Assembly: GCA_949130495.1 (NCBI GenBank)
Contig: OX422216.1
Span: 100,757,967 to 100,821,966 of the forward strand
DNA: 64,000 bases
DNA from: Sambucus nigra
Taxonomy: Eukaryota > Streptophyta > Magnoliopsida > Dipsacales > Adoxaceae
Reading direction: 5' to 3'
Shown here piece by piece: positions 9,560 to 22,735 of the stretch; the first letter of the stretch is position 1, and each line of letters begins with the position of its first letter. A program made the translations under genes and the position numbers. A model generated the notes under the pieces. The model was not told the origin of the DNA. It worked only from the letters and a program-made list of their open reading frames with translations, and did not search any database.

Positions 9560-10990
9560 GCAAGTTCCTGTAGAAAATCATATTCTGAACAACTTTATAG
9601 TTTAAGTTTCTTCAAAAATGGATAGAAAAATCCTCAAATCGACATTTTACAATTCTGGGCAAAAAGTTGTTGAAATAAGAATGCTAATATTTTTCTTGTT
9701 GTTAGTAAGATAATTGTGGTGTTGTGCCTAATATCCTAACTTGATCACATACTTATGGTTAGTAGGGATATATAACCTTGAAATGATTTGATGTTGAATT
9801 AGTAAATTAATTATGTAAATTATGTTATATTGTAAATAATGACTATTATATAACTCGAGTAAGAGACTTGACACGATTGTATATATACATAAGCATGAAA
9901 TTGTTTTACATGTATATTGTCGAGTATACACTAGACTAGTCCTCCGATCGACGTAGGCACATGTTGAATGCGATTGTTTTGTGATTGATCCGGTTAGGTT
10001 CCGCTCGAGTGCCGTGTTGGAGATAAACCACCGAAATCGGACACATGGTTGTAATGCGGGTCGGATAGAAAGACCATGGAACACAATGTGATTTAGGACT
10101 TAGTATGATTACCCTTGCCACGTAATATTGGGGAATATTCGTGTGTAGTCCTAGTGTTACAACTCGTTCCCCCGGGTAACGATAGTGACCCGATATGACT
10201 TGTTGTGTGAGATATTATGCTTGTGTCTTAAAGTAATATCCCGAATCGATGCATTTGATATTATACTTGAAGAAAATATTTTGATACGTTAAATACTGAA
10301 ATGAGATTGATAATGATTAATCATGATACGATATGAGGCTACACGTTACTTGAGTTTGGGTTGGGTAGTCATGACATTGGAGCATTGGTTGGGTAATTAA
10401 ACAACTTAATTACTGGAGACGAGTAATGACTAGTGTGCTTTCATTATAAGTACATCTTATAATCTTATAGCTTGTTTTCTTGCTTTGACATTCGTCTATC
10501 TTTCTTCTTACTCCTCTCCTATATATATATAATATATGACAGGTCCTCGTCCCGATGGACAATAGACTATTGAGTTTGATGAGATCATATCAATCTTAGG
10601 GTTCCGGTAGACATGGAGTTATTCTATTCTAATTTATGTCACTTGTTTCCCTTTTCTTGAGGGTGGTATCAGAGATTAATATCATTTTGTTTATACTTGG
10701 GATTTGAGAGAATTGTTGTATTACTCTTTCCCGTTTTCTATTGGGCCGCATATATTGGCATTTTATATTTTCAGTTTGAGATTACTGATGAATTATTGCA
10801 GTTAATAGTTATGAGTAGGTTTCACTTGTTATAGTTGTTATTATATGATTTGGTTACACGTATGAGAGTGTACATGTTTACTTTACTGCATTTATTTAAA
10901 TTCTATTTCTAATGCCAACATATTGACGCTCCACTTTAATTTAATTGGGCGTAGCTAACCAAATTAGATATAAAAAGAAGGGTTGTCACA
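9560..10990 (+). repeat. 3' part of an older gypsy LTR, host of the nested insertions
   Basis: Plus-strand sequence ending in GGGTTGTCACA at 10990, followed at once by a tRNA-iMet primer-binding site, so this is the end of a 5' LTR. Its start is not visible: it should lie before the window, on the far side of the Tekay/Tat insertion. The TA-rich stretch at about 10521-10541 and the style of the 3' portion resemble the other LTRs. No protein-coding region is seen. Confidence 0.6.
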
Positions 10991-11472
10991 GTTGGTATCA
11001 GAGCACGGTTTTAGAGCCTTTAGGGATCTAAGGGCGTCCGTTACATTTTTCGCGCATCGTTTCCTTGATATGTAGATCCTTACGATTAGGTCTTGTATTC
11101 GATGACTTGGAAGATCTTCATGATACGATTTTGACGGGCGATTCAGAGCTAGCCTCGTGTATAGGGAGGTTTCCTTGTTTGGATTTCATTTGTGAGACGT
11201 CCCACGCATGAGGTAAATCTCCTATCCATCACAGGATAGTACGTGTGAGGTCCGTGTATGAGTACTTGTTGTAATTATGACTAGTGCTCCACTTGAATAA
11301 AGGATCCCTCTCTTTTATTTTTAATTATAATCATTTCATACTTACTTCTCATCTCTCGAAGTATTCTCTCTTACTAAATATAATTTCATTAGGTACACCC
11401 TCTCTAACCTTCTGGTATAAGTCTTTCATGAGTCTCGCAATTCTTTAATGAAGGTACGCACAATTCTTAATG
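10991..11472 (+). mobile_element. Primer-binding site and leader of the older gypsy element
   Basis: TGGTATCAGAGC at 10993-11004 is complementary to the initiator methionine tRNA 3' end, the usual primer-binding site of Tekay/Del and related elements. The following roughly 470 bp is non-coding leader. A stretch at about 11163-11207 (TTCCTTGTTTGGATTT ... CCCACGCATGA) recurs inside the non-coding element at 58768-58812. The element is cut off at 11472 by another LTR. Confidence 0.7.
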
Positions 11473-12815
11473 TGTGACGAAACCCCCCGTTAACCCACAA
11501 TTTCATCCCATATAAAATTTCACTCAACGGAGTTTACTTAGAACCTACTGGTCATCTTCATGACTCATTTTACTCTTTAAATTATATTCAAGGATTCCTA
11601 CGTATTTTAACCGGATTAAACAAAAAGGGAAAAAATATGTAGTTTTCCAGGAGGGGTCGATCGATCGAGGAAATGGGTCGATCGGTCGATTGATCGATCA
11701 AACAGATATTCTGAATTCTGCCATTGTTAACTACGGGTTTTCTTCTCCAACCTCAACCAAAACTCCATTAACGATCACCAAACTCCCAAACAAATTTACT
11801 ACTGGTCTCATATACTTATATACATGATTTCCTACGTGAAGCATGTACAAATTCATCAAAAGTATTGATTTAAGGGGGTAATTCATCATAATTTTCAAGA
11901 ACCCTAATTTTACATTAACTTCCATTCTTTTAATTCTTTTTCCGGACTTCTCACTTCTAAACCAATAGAATTTCGTGGGTAATCCTCTACATATGTTGAG
12001 ATTTCCAGAATATATCTAATTCCTCAAAAACATGAGATTTAAATTCCCTAAATCATTAAATTCTTCCATTAACATATGTGTAACAATCATATTCTAACAT
12101 GGGTGAAACATTAACTCGAAAGAATAGAAAGATAGAAACTTGACTAGGATTCGAATGTCTGATCTGTTGATGATACGGGTATGGCTGCGTTCCTCTTCTT
12201 ACGATCTATGTTTTGGTGGTGGTGGTTCAATTGAATTTGTTCTTGGCCTAGGATTTCTTGGAAAACTTTCCCTTCCTTCCTTTCACTGTCGTTCTATATT
12301 TTTTAGAGTTTTAACCCTAGAAGTCTCTTTTAATATCTGATAATAATATCCCAATTTTCGTCATTTATTTAAGGCCAAATTTGAAAATGACTAAATTACC
12401 CCTCCAGGGTGCCAGTTAGGCCTAAAAACGCCCCAAGACCCAAACCAAACCCCCGGGTACACTTTAATGACTATTTTGACCCTTTCGGACATGTTGGCGC
12501 ACTCGAAATGACCATACGGGCAACTTATAATTTATTCACTTTTATAATAATAATTTAGTCCTGACACGGCACAGGCGCGTCCCGACTTAAATTTCTATAA
12601 TTGTCATGTTATTCACTCGTGACCTTTTAATAAATTCAATTTCATATTATTACTTTACTCATCTAGTAATATTCAACAAATTCTCAATAATTACTAACTC
12701 TTGTCACGCTAGTAAATATTTTTAAATAAAATTTTGGATTAATATTAAATTAATAACTCAATTAAATTTAATAAATCCCCCAATATTAAAAGTCATAAAA
12801 ATACGGGGTATTACA
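11473..12815 (-). repeat. Solo or truncated Tekay-like LTR
   Basis: On the minus strand it starts at 12815 with TGTAATACCCCGTA and can be followed to 11473, where it ends ...TTTCGTCACA, a plausible LTR end. It has the GATCGATCGA palindrome cluster (about 11658-11700) about 1.1 kb from its start, the same place as in the 3-kb LTRs at 53516 and 60704. At 1343 bp it is far shorter than those, so it may be internally deleted. No matching 5-bp target duplication was found. The reading frames inside it are not convincing genes. Confidence 0.6.
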
Positions 12816-13140
12816 TATATGACACCTAGTGTTAGGCCCTAAGAATTTTTTTTCCAAAATTTTTATTTTTCTCTTGAAATTAACCTTCCAATCAACTCAT
12901 GTTCAAAAAAATTGGTCAAAATATATTTTGTATCTATTTATAAAATATCCATAAAAAGTGCCTGGCGGAGACCTTTATAAATAAGGTATTTTGAGCTATT
13001 TTTTGTCAATTTTTAAAAATAGCTACAGAATGTATTTTGACCTAATTTTTGGAACATGAGTTGATTGAAAGGTTAATTTTAAGACAAAAATAAAAAATTT
13101 GAAAAAAAAATTTAACGCCTGAAACTAGGTGTGATGTATA
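12816..13140. mobile_element. Foldback MITE 1 (325 bp hairpin)
   Basis: The two halves are nearly perfect reverse complements over almost the whole length. The ends TATATGACACCTAG and (from the other strand) TATACATCACACCTAG pair, and so do CAATCAACTCATGTT (12890s) and AACATGAGTTGATTG (13050s). No coding capacity. Its class cannot be fixed from the ends alone. Confidence 0.8.
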
Positions 13141-13161
13141 GAGCATGATGTATGCGAGTCT

Positions 13162-13164
<3 letters not shown>

Positions 13165-13246
<82 letters not shown>
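13165..13246. repeat. (CT)n followed by (TA)n microsatellite
   Basis: A CT tract of about 35 bp runs directly into a TA tract of about 46 bp. Confidence 0.95.
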
Positions 13247-13248
<2 letters not shown>

Positions 13249-13254
13249 AGGTAA

Positions 13255-13624
13255 GCTTCTGTGCACACTAAGTTTGCACATGTGCTGGCACACACCAATT
13301 TTTTTAAAATATTAAAAATATATTTTTGAGTTGATTTTTTATGTGATTTTTAAACATTTCAACGAACCCATATAAAAAAAAAACAATTGAAAAAAACTTT
13401 TTTGCTATTTTTAAAAAATCGGTCAAACTTTTGCATCTTTTAAAATGCTTAAAACAACGAAATTTTGATCGATTTTTTAAAAACAACAAAAAATATTTTT
13501 TTGAAGTGATGTTTTTTATATGGGTCCCTTGAAATGTTTAAATATCACACCAAAAAAATTAGTCCAAACATATTTTTCTTACTATTTTAAAAAAATGATG
13601 TGCAAACTTAGCATGCACAAGAGC
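13255..13624. mobile_element. Foldback MITE 2 (370 bp hairpin) within TA repeats
   Basis: Terminal inverted repeats GCTTCTGTGCACACTAAG and GCTCTTGTGCATGCTAAG continue as an imperfect hairpin through the whole element (for example ACATTTCAACGAACCCATAT pairing with the 13515-13540 region). It is bordered on both sides by TA repeats, which suits insertion into TA. No gene inside; A/T-rich short frames are not coding. Confidence 0.8.
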
Positions 13625-13923
13625 ATATATATATATATATATTCAACATACATCACTTAACATAATAATGAACATATCCATTTTATAATCAAACTCGGTA
13701 AATATAAGGAGATCGTCTACACCAAAAATAATCAAAAAATTTAACCCAAAAGTGAGTAAGACGATGGCAGAAATTTGAACGGCTGAAAATGTTGATATAT
13801 ATCCACTTTTCATTTCACCCATTTCTGAATTGAATGCTTTGATGATTATTTTTGCATATAATCTCCTCATTTTGGAGATTTTGTACATATATCCACGTTG
13901 CCAGGAGATATGTTGGAGAGCCC

Positions 13924-13983
<60 letters not shown>

Positions 13984-14099
13984 CCAATTCAATGTATGCA
14001 TAGCAACACATAACATGTCATTTTTTTCACTTACATAAATTTATATATTAAAATGTTATTCTTAAATATTTCAGTGTTTAAAAAAATAGGGTAACTACA
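13625..14099. other. AT-rich spacer with a 62-bp TA microsatellite
   Basis: A TA tract lies at about 13627-13641 and a long one at 13921-13983. The reading frame giving a run of Ile-Tyr residues is only the translation of the microsatellite. No gene or RNA is seen. Confidence 0.75.
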
Positions 14100-14724
14100 A
14101 GATGCAACGATGGTATTATATGAGCATCACATGATGCATTTTTGGTCCCATGGAAGCGGACTGGATGTAGTGATGGCTTTATGGGTCTCTTATCGAGGTA
14201 TGACAATTTGATGGAATATATCACTACATATTTGTCGTACGAGATGGTTATGATTAAATAGCTCTAAGGTTTTATTCTAATTTTAGGGTTGTTTCGCTTG
14301 CGTAGCGATGTGACTTGCTATGGCTTTGAGCCACCTTCCTTATATATCATTTCACGTCCTCCTGGTGCAAATCTAGTATATGATTATTATTGATGCATTT
14401 ATAGATATGGTAGTGTTTGCTTTTTTTTATAGACATGCGATCTCTCTCTATCTATTTCAGAGTTACTCTATGCTCATTTGAGACGTTTTGGTTTATGGAT
14501 TTTGGTTTAAGGGTCGCTTACAGGTTGAGTATTCTTAGATGTGTCGGAATATTATTGCATATTAGTGGAGTTACTATTACTCTAGACAGTAGATGTTGAT
14601 AATTTTTTTCTATATTGTTATCTATATATATTGCTTACATCATGTTACATGCTTAAAAGGATATTTAATTTGTTTGACACATGTATTTGTCACGATAAAT
14701 ATTTGAAATGTGGGTTGTCACATT
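14100..14724 (+). repeat. Possible 3' fragment of a gypsy LTR
   Basis: Ends in GTGGGTTGTCACA at 14724, like the LTR end at 10990, and the preceding few hundred bases show the layout of the 3' LTR part (for example TTTCAGAGTTACTC, GTGGAGTTACTATTACTCTAG, resembling 56205-56260). No primer-binding site follows, so it could be a solo or 3' LTR remnant. The 5' border is not defined. Confidence 0.4.
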
Positions 14725-14789
14725 AAATAAATAGATAATTTTACGGTGATAAAGAAATAAATATACTGTTTTGAGGACTTGTTAGAACT

Positions 14790-15570
<781 letters not shown>

Positions 15571-17463
15571 TTTTTTGTACTATTCCATAAGTTGACAACT
15601 TAAGGTTGTGATGGTCCCAACAAAGCAAGAAATGGAGGGTTGTGATCTTCCTCCTTCTATTCATCAGATCCCGCCCAAGTGTTTCTTCACTTTAATTTGA
15701 ATTCATTGCTACCAACACACGCTACCCACCCCTTTCTCTCTGTCACTCTCTCTTTCTCAAGTGGCAGACCACTGTACGCACGTTCAAAGCTCCTTCTCTT
15801 TCGGGTAATCGCATTCTCTATCTCTTGATTTTGATTTTGAGACTCATCGATTTTGGATTCTGATTTTGGGTTCTTTGATTTTAAGGTTCTCATATGGATC
15901 TCATTCATCTTCAGCTCAGATGTCCATCTCTTAAGGTACCTCTCTCCCACGATTCTCTTTCATCTCTTAAGGGTTTTAACGAATTTGGTTATTTTTTATG
16001 ATTTAAGGTTTTCATATGGGATTCACTATCATCTATGGAAGAGACTACAAGGTACCAACTTTTTGCTATACATTCGATTTTTTTATCTATCTGTGAAAAA
16101 CTGATGTTTGCTTTACATTTTGTAGATATGAGCTCTTTTGGATTGATGAAGATATTTTGATATGTTTTTATCCAAAGATCAAAGTTGTATTAGTTTGGCT
16201 CCTCAATTTATGGTTACATTCCGATTTGGATGCACATTTATTCAACTTTGACGTTTGGTGCAGTTACCACATTTTTTTTATTATTTCATCCAAACGTTTT
16301 ATATGGATTCATTTGATTTTTGGTCATTTATGCAGCATATATTTGCAAATATGTAAGCTATGGGAGCACATGGTGCAAATCAGAACAAGCATCCCCCTTC
16401 TAAAATAGAAGTTCACTCTTATTTCTATTGTTTTAGGAGTTTACGGTAATGGTTTATCTTGGTTTTTTAATTTTTTTGTAGTCATCAATTGATGGATATT
16501 TTTTATCGTGAAATTAACACAGTGCCATTGGTAGTTGCGTATGTTTTAAAAAATGTGAAAGGATTATTGGTGAGCAATGGATACTTATATGTGTTATTCT
16601 TTATGTGCTCTGTTTGTAGGTACACAAATATATGCACATTGGAGAATATAAAAAGGTTGTTATTAATGTATCGTGGGAGGTTTGTGTTTTGTTATTAATC
16701 TATATACTCATTAAAAAGTTGTTTGCTCAATATTAATTAGTTTTGGTGCGTTGTTATAGAATGATAAATCTCTTTGATAAACCTCCATCGCTGCGGTAAA
16801 AAGCATGGCAATCAGGATGTTTTGGGAGATTCAAAAGCAAGATTGGTATCAACCACATGTCTATTTGTACAAGGACCTGATTATTGCATGAGATAAAACA
16901 AAAGTTATTTACATCTATATGTTTTTTCTGCAGTTTATCTCATAATAACAAATTGGTAAGGTGGAATAATCTTAATATCTTGCTAGATCGAAAAAGGTGG
17001 AATACTCTCACTTTCGATCCATCCACTTCCATTTTTTTTAAATCTCTTATTTCCATTCTTTCGGATCCATCTACTTCCATCATATCAGATCGCACCTAGA
17101 GTATCTTTCCGATCAAGCCACTTCCATCATATCAGATCGGGTATAAGAGTCACCTATTGACATTTATGAGATTCAAATGTTTGAAATATCCTTTTTTTTA
17201 CAGATCTGATTTTTGGACGCAACACAATCGGAGAATCCATCACTACCATGGGTAAGATCTGATGAAACTGAGTTTTTGGACATGAAAATGAGTGTTCTTT
17301 TGGATATGAAACTATTTTTTGCAGATCTATTTTAGTTTCTATTTTATTGCCCAGTTTTAGTGTGTAGTGTGAATGATCAATGGTAACATTTAATGAGTGG
17401 ACGATGGCTAACTATTTCGCACATGACATTGCAATTTCTATCTAAATTTCAAGCCTTAAGATT
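15571..17463. other. Low-copy-looking AT-rich region without a supported gene
   Basis: Pyrimidine-rich stretches and short frames (for example an ATG at 15895 followed by a GT splice-like site) could be remnants of a gene 5' end, but no conserved domain is recognisable. Short direct repeats of CCACTTCCATCATATCAG occur around 17060-17140. Confidence 0.4.
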
Positions 17464-17923
17464 GTGATGCCAAGGAGATTTCTTATGTACAATTAGAGGA
17501 TGGAAATCATACATTTGAGGTGTTCATCAATAAGTCTCACGGAGATGGCTGTGCTAACTATAATTGGATTGTTCGTTAAGAAACCTTCATATACCTTTTT
17601 GAGTTTTTTCTCTTTGATTCCTTCGATAAAAGCATTATGGTGTTGGCATTTCATCTGATCATGAGTACGATCTTTTATCATCTGATCATGAGTACAATCT
17701 TTTATGTGTACGAAAATGAGTACAATCTTTTATCATCTGATCATGTTTAGTCTCTTGAGTAGTTAATACAACAATGAGAACTAATTATAAACACTAAACT
17801 AATTATTATAGTTAATGTTTTTAAATGATATGGATTGTACAGATAGTGTGAGCGTTTGAGTAGGTAAACAATGACAGGGAGAAAGATTGATTTGAAGTGG
17901 TAAAAAAGTCTCTGAAGAAATAG
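17464..17923 (+). other. Possible exon remnant and short direct repeats
   Basis: Codons at about 17466-17580 read as a plausible peptide (containing YVQLEDGNHTFEV) before a stop, but I recognise no family. 17650-17745 holds several copies of ATCTGATCATGAGTAC and related ATCTTTTATCATCTGATC units. Confidence 0.3.
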
Positions 17924-18658
17924 GTGGATGGGGTCCCTAAATTGGAAGAAAGAACAAATAATGCAGGAAATCTTATAGAGGAAGAGGAAGAGGAAGAGGA
18001 AGAGGAAGAGGAAGATAATATTGAAGTGATTGAACAAGCTTCAATGGCTGACCATTATCTTAATGTGTTGTCCCGTGATCATCAATCGAAAGGAATGAAC
18101 ACAAATGGTGGGAAGCAAAAAGAGGTAGAGAAACATGAAATTGAAGTGTTAAAATAAGATGTTATGGAGGATTGCAATATTATAATGTTGAGACATGTTC
18201 CTAAAGCCAAAAAAGTTAACCCAAATTTTATTCAGGAGTTTATTGACAAAATTAAATCAGTAAATGTTGAAAAGGAGGAAGTAAAGGTCATAGATAATTC
18301 TAATTTATCACGCAGAGGGACTGATTTGCCTGTAAAGTATGCAATGTCTCTTTATGATAGATAGTGCCCATCATATTTAGAAAACCAGTTGAGATTCAAC
18401 ACCCCTTATATTGAAGATCTATTGCTTTTTTCCAAGTTAGAGAAACAGAAGAAGAAAAAGGCTGCGATACTAATAATCCGAAGATTACTCAAGAAACAGT
18501 CACCAATCCCGTGTCTAAAAAGAAAGGTGGTAATAAGGGCATTAAGGTCAATGACCCTATATTTTTCTGTTGTAATACCATTATTCTTACGTTCCTCGCT
18601 ACCTTTAATAGAATACTACTTTAGTAATAGTCTAAAAGATGAGTTTTTTTTATTATGA
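17924..18658 (+). pseudogene. Decayed reading frame of unknown family
   Basis: One reading frame stays open over about 245 codons except for TAA at 18155-18157 and TAG at 18362-18364. It starts with an ATG at 17924, has a run of about 14 acidic residues (17976-18013), charged helical stretches (NPNFIQEFIDKIKSVNVEKEE), RRGTDLPVKYAMSLYDR just before the second stop, then CPSYLENQLRFNTPYIEDLL and a lysine-rich stretch. Coding-like composition on both sides of each stop suggests a dead exon of a gene or transposon protein, not chance. I do not recognise it. It has no complete partner exons in the neighbourhood. Confidence 0.4.
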
Positions 18659-21600
18659 ATCAACTATTGGGGCATTGTTTTGATTTCAATACTACTATAT
18701 AATTCTACTTTGGTAACTTTGTTATTTCAGTATTTTTTTGGTTTTAATTTAGATTTTGGATTGTGTATTGGAAATTTCATTTCTGATCATAAGATATGTT
18801 CAATTTCATTTCTCATTATATATCTTCAATTGTGGATTATGCGAGGCTAGAAGAGCATTACGCAGGAAGCCTGTCAACATTGTATGCTTTGAGTGATAAT
18901 TCGTCTAATTTTTCACGGAGCAGGTGTGGAGGAGCAGGTATGGTGGTCGAAATAACATAAGATATGTATTAAAGGCCATCCTGAAATTTACCCATGGATG
19001 TTGTCAAACCAACATGAAGATTCTTAGATGATTTTTTGGCTTTTCCTGCATTAACTTATGTGGAAAAACTTCATTTGAATTAGTAGTACCAGCTTTAATA
19101 GATTCTGTATAAACTTCAGCTATGCCTAATACCATCTAAATCAATATATGCAAGTTTATTACTACCAGTTCTAATTTGTCTTCACGGGGCGTTGTGTTTG
19201 ATATTAAAAACAACACAATTATTAGTAATGACACAATAATTTTTTCATGAAGAAACAGAGTTACCAGGCAACATCTGATCTTATTTTAGGCACTAATGGT
19301 GACCAAAATTCAACTATTCATGCTTCCAAATCCAATTTTACTTCGTGGGTGATTCTCTCATCACTTCCCGCCTAAATCTACTTCCAATTTCCAGAAGGTA
19401 TTTCTCATTTCTCTCTCAAAACCATAAAGCTTTATGTTCATTTACGTACAACTTACACAGTATCTCATTTTAGCGTGCCAGTATTGTTGGGCAGTTGCAC
19501 TGGATTAAATTAAGCTGCTTATACTAACACTTCAACTTCCTGAGTTTGTGATGTACCTATTGGAGGAAAATGATGGCAATTCACTAGAAATGACCAATGC
19601 AAAGGAACTTGAGGTTCTAAATTTTAACAAAAAACACAATTTCTACAAATCATCAAACTTACATATGGCTTTTAGATGCACATTTAAAACAATATCTACA
19701 TATATTATCTCACTGTTTTATTGCAGATATCATTTTATTGCATACATTATCTCACTGCGTGAGTGAGTGAGTTGAGGGGAAGTTTATGGAGTGGACGAGT
19801 GTAATGTGAGGGGGATTCTCTGGTTTGTTTTGTGTAAATGAGTGGTTATATCATGTGAATCTGTGTAAGGTAACTCTCTGATATAAATAAAATAGCTACT
19901 CTGGTGCTCCAGTTTTCTTCCTGCTTTTTCTTCACTTTCATTCCCTTCCTTTATCTTCTCTTCCCACTTGACCTATTACCGTTAGGCTCTTAAGCTATTA
20001 TTGTTAATCTTCACTTTTGTTACCTTCCTCTTTCTTCTCTGATATATCTCGAATGCCTGTACAACAATTACTGTTAGGCTCTTAAGCTAACAAATATTGA
20101 GTCACTAAAATTATTTAAGGGTGAAGAGAGTGATGAATCTGATGATGATTCAATTATAGGAGAAATATACCATAACAAAAGGTATCAAGTTATCTTTTTT
20201 TGGTTTGTTTCATTTTTTACTCTCTTATATTTCTATTTCCATATCATATTGTTTGGATATTCATCTTATTAGATGCTTCTCTAGATTCCACCATGCTCTT
20301 CTAATTTGTTGTGTTCTCTTCTCCATCACATAGCTAATGTATATCCATTATCCATACATTTGAAGGTGATATAATTTTGTTCATTAAGGTTGCATATTTC
20401 TCTACTTTTCATTCTTTGATTATATCATTCCATGGTTTGGTTTATATATTAGGTGTGGTGGTTTAGACTTATATTACATTTGATTATCCATCATGCTGAT
20501 CAACATTTTTATTTCTTAAATTTGTTTAATTTAGGAGCATATGCTTAACTTGGTATTAATTTGGAGTGAGTATGTTATTTTTTTTACTGTGAAGACCATG
20601 TATTTGATAATGAGTTTCGATAGATGAAGATTCCATTCTTTATGCTAGGATGAACCGTGTAAATTACTATTCCATTTTTCTGGAGACAATTTACCTCTGT
20701 GAAGTTTTTTGCAGGGGGTCCCATGGCTGTCATATTTGTCTTTATGAATACGTTTGTGTACTAAATTTTTGTTTGTTTCAGAATTTGTATGTAACACAAC
20801 TTAAAGGAATATCAATGGTACCCATTGACATAAAAATCTCAGACAGTTACAAGGAGGTAAATCAACCAATTTTGCCTCATTTTCTTTCAAATTTACATAA
20901 GTAATTATACAACAAAAAAGAATGAAGCATCTTTAGAAATTATACACCTATGTATAAATAATCCATGAGGTTTCAAGTTAAATTTCCTCCGCACATTAAG
21001 AACACCGTCACATTTTTTTAACACGATATGAATGGACTACTGTGGACGTTATGAAGGGACTTTTAATGGTGGATGATGTTGTAAAGGAACTTTGGTGTAT
21101 TCATAATTCGGCAATATGACATGGTTATTAGGTTTTCTGAATTTTTTTTATACAGATCTTAGGAGGTACCTTTATGGTTATCTCCCTCTCTCCTCATTTT
21201 TTTGGGTATTTGTTGGTTAGAAAAAATTCTTTTTAATTTTTAAATTGGTTCTTAAAATTTATGCATTTTAGTTGCTATTTGATTTGATTATTTTTTCATT
21301 TCGGGTTCCAAATGTTCACAACCAAGTGTGTGTGTGGTGTGCTAAGTTTGAGATAATAGCTATCTGACATGTTGTTTTTCTTGGCACTGAAATGGTGTAA
21401 TGGCTATATTAATTCAATTTCAGTTATATTGTTCTTTGCCCAGTTATATTTGACATGTTTTGCATCTATTTCTGTTATGCCGTTTGGCAAGTGAATGTGT
21501 AACGGTAACTTAACAAAGCTAGGGTAACTTTGATATATTAGGATGATGTTTCTGTTATTTATTTGTTCTGCTCTAAATTATATATTGTTTATTCAACCTT

Positions 21601-22049
21601 TATAGCTTCAATATTAAGGTGTAAATTTTCTTTGATGATAGTTGTATCAGATTTATGACAGCTCCTCATATAACTAAAAAAGTGATAATGTGTAGAGATC
21701 ATGGTTTTTCCACTCATTTTTTTAGATACAGTGGGTCAATCGATATCATCTACTTTCATGTATTTTGGGTATGGTTTTTATGTGTGTATACTAACTTTTT
21801 ATGTATTTTCTCTTATGTTTTGTTTTGTTTGAGGGTTATTTTTTCAACATGGTATCTTTTTGGCCTTGAATTAGTGTGCGTATACTACATCTTTCTCAAA
21901 TTTTAGATTTAAATGATATTTGAAATATATGGTCTTCTCATCCAAATTTGTTTGAAAAGCATTGTGTCAACCCAATTTTTTAGATCATGTTAATCCCATC
22001 TTCATACCTTTTTAAAGTTATTTGCAATTCCAGGTCTTCTCTGAAAGAT
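18659..22049. other. AT-rich region, no supported gene
   Basis: Reading frames here are short and unconvincing. Minor features: a duplicated GTTAGGCTCTTAAGCTA (19982-20000 and 20067-20085), and a frame reading LFKGEESDESDDDSIIGEIY near 20110-20165 that could be an exon fragment. Splice-like sites are frequent but prove nothing in such T-rich DNA. Confidence 0.4.
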
Positions 22050-22562
22050 CCACATGAAAATTTTGGGCTAAAGATGTTATCTACAGATGCTCCAGATTGT
22101 AGCTGGAGATTAAAATCTACAGATGCGCCAAATTGTAAGTGTAGCTGGAGCTTAACGGTAGCAGGTGTCCACATTGTAAGTGTAGTTTTATTCTACCCCC
22201 TCCCACCCACACGCGCGCGTGCACAAAAAAAACATGGGTATTTCATAACTTCGAGATCTCACAAATGGCAGCTATTGGCATATTAAAGAGACTCCAAGCT
22301 ATTGGCAGCTATTGGCATATTAAAGAGACTCGAGGCGTTCCACCAAGCGAGATATATCACAAATGGCATACGCAGCTTTTCAGTAGTACATAAGTTCCCA
22401 AGTGCTTCAACAAATGTTCCTGATAGTAGAGTCTGTAGATTTCCCACTAGCTTAGGGACATCTGTCTTGACGATGCCTAAATCACTATTTGGGAGGTAGT
22501 TCCTGAGGCCAAAGAAGGGCTCTGGTGTGTTGTGATTGCACTCGGAGTCAGAAGTGTCCTGT
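22050..22562. other. Unassigned segment with two short tandem duplications
   Basis: TCTACAGATGCTCCAGATTG recurs as TCTACAGATGCGCCAAATTG (22078-22135). A 28-bp unit starting GGCAGCTATTGGCATATT is duplicated at 22266 and 22305. Both strands are open over 22302-22499, and on the minus strand the frame stays open to about 22560. The composition is more GC-balanced than the surroundings, so this may be a captured gene fragment. No family was recognised. Confidence 0.3.
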
Positions 22563-22735
22563 CACTACACCAAAATGACAAAATTGTCACCTTTCAGCTA
22601 GCCACCCTTATCAAGGTCATTGACCGTGACAAAAAACACGCGTTGTGTCACGATCATTGACCTTGACAGGACCGTGACAAGTCCGTGATAAATTTAATTG
22701 TTACGGTCAAGGACCTTAACACGACCGTGACAACT
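22563..22735. promoter_or_regulatory. Left terminal and subterminal repeats of the CACTA element
   Basis: CACTACACC is followed by several direct and inverted copies of GTCAC(G)GTCATTGACCGTGAC variants. In En/Spm such subterminal repeats bind the element's DNA-binding protein; that role is inferred here. Confidence 0.75.

Noticed and set aside
10991..11004. tRNA gene suggested by TGGTATCAGAGC (also at 39719 and 56504)
   Set aside because: Only the primer-binding site complementary to a tRNA end; no cloverleaf follows.
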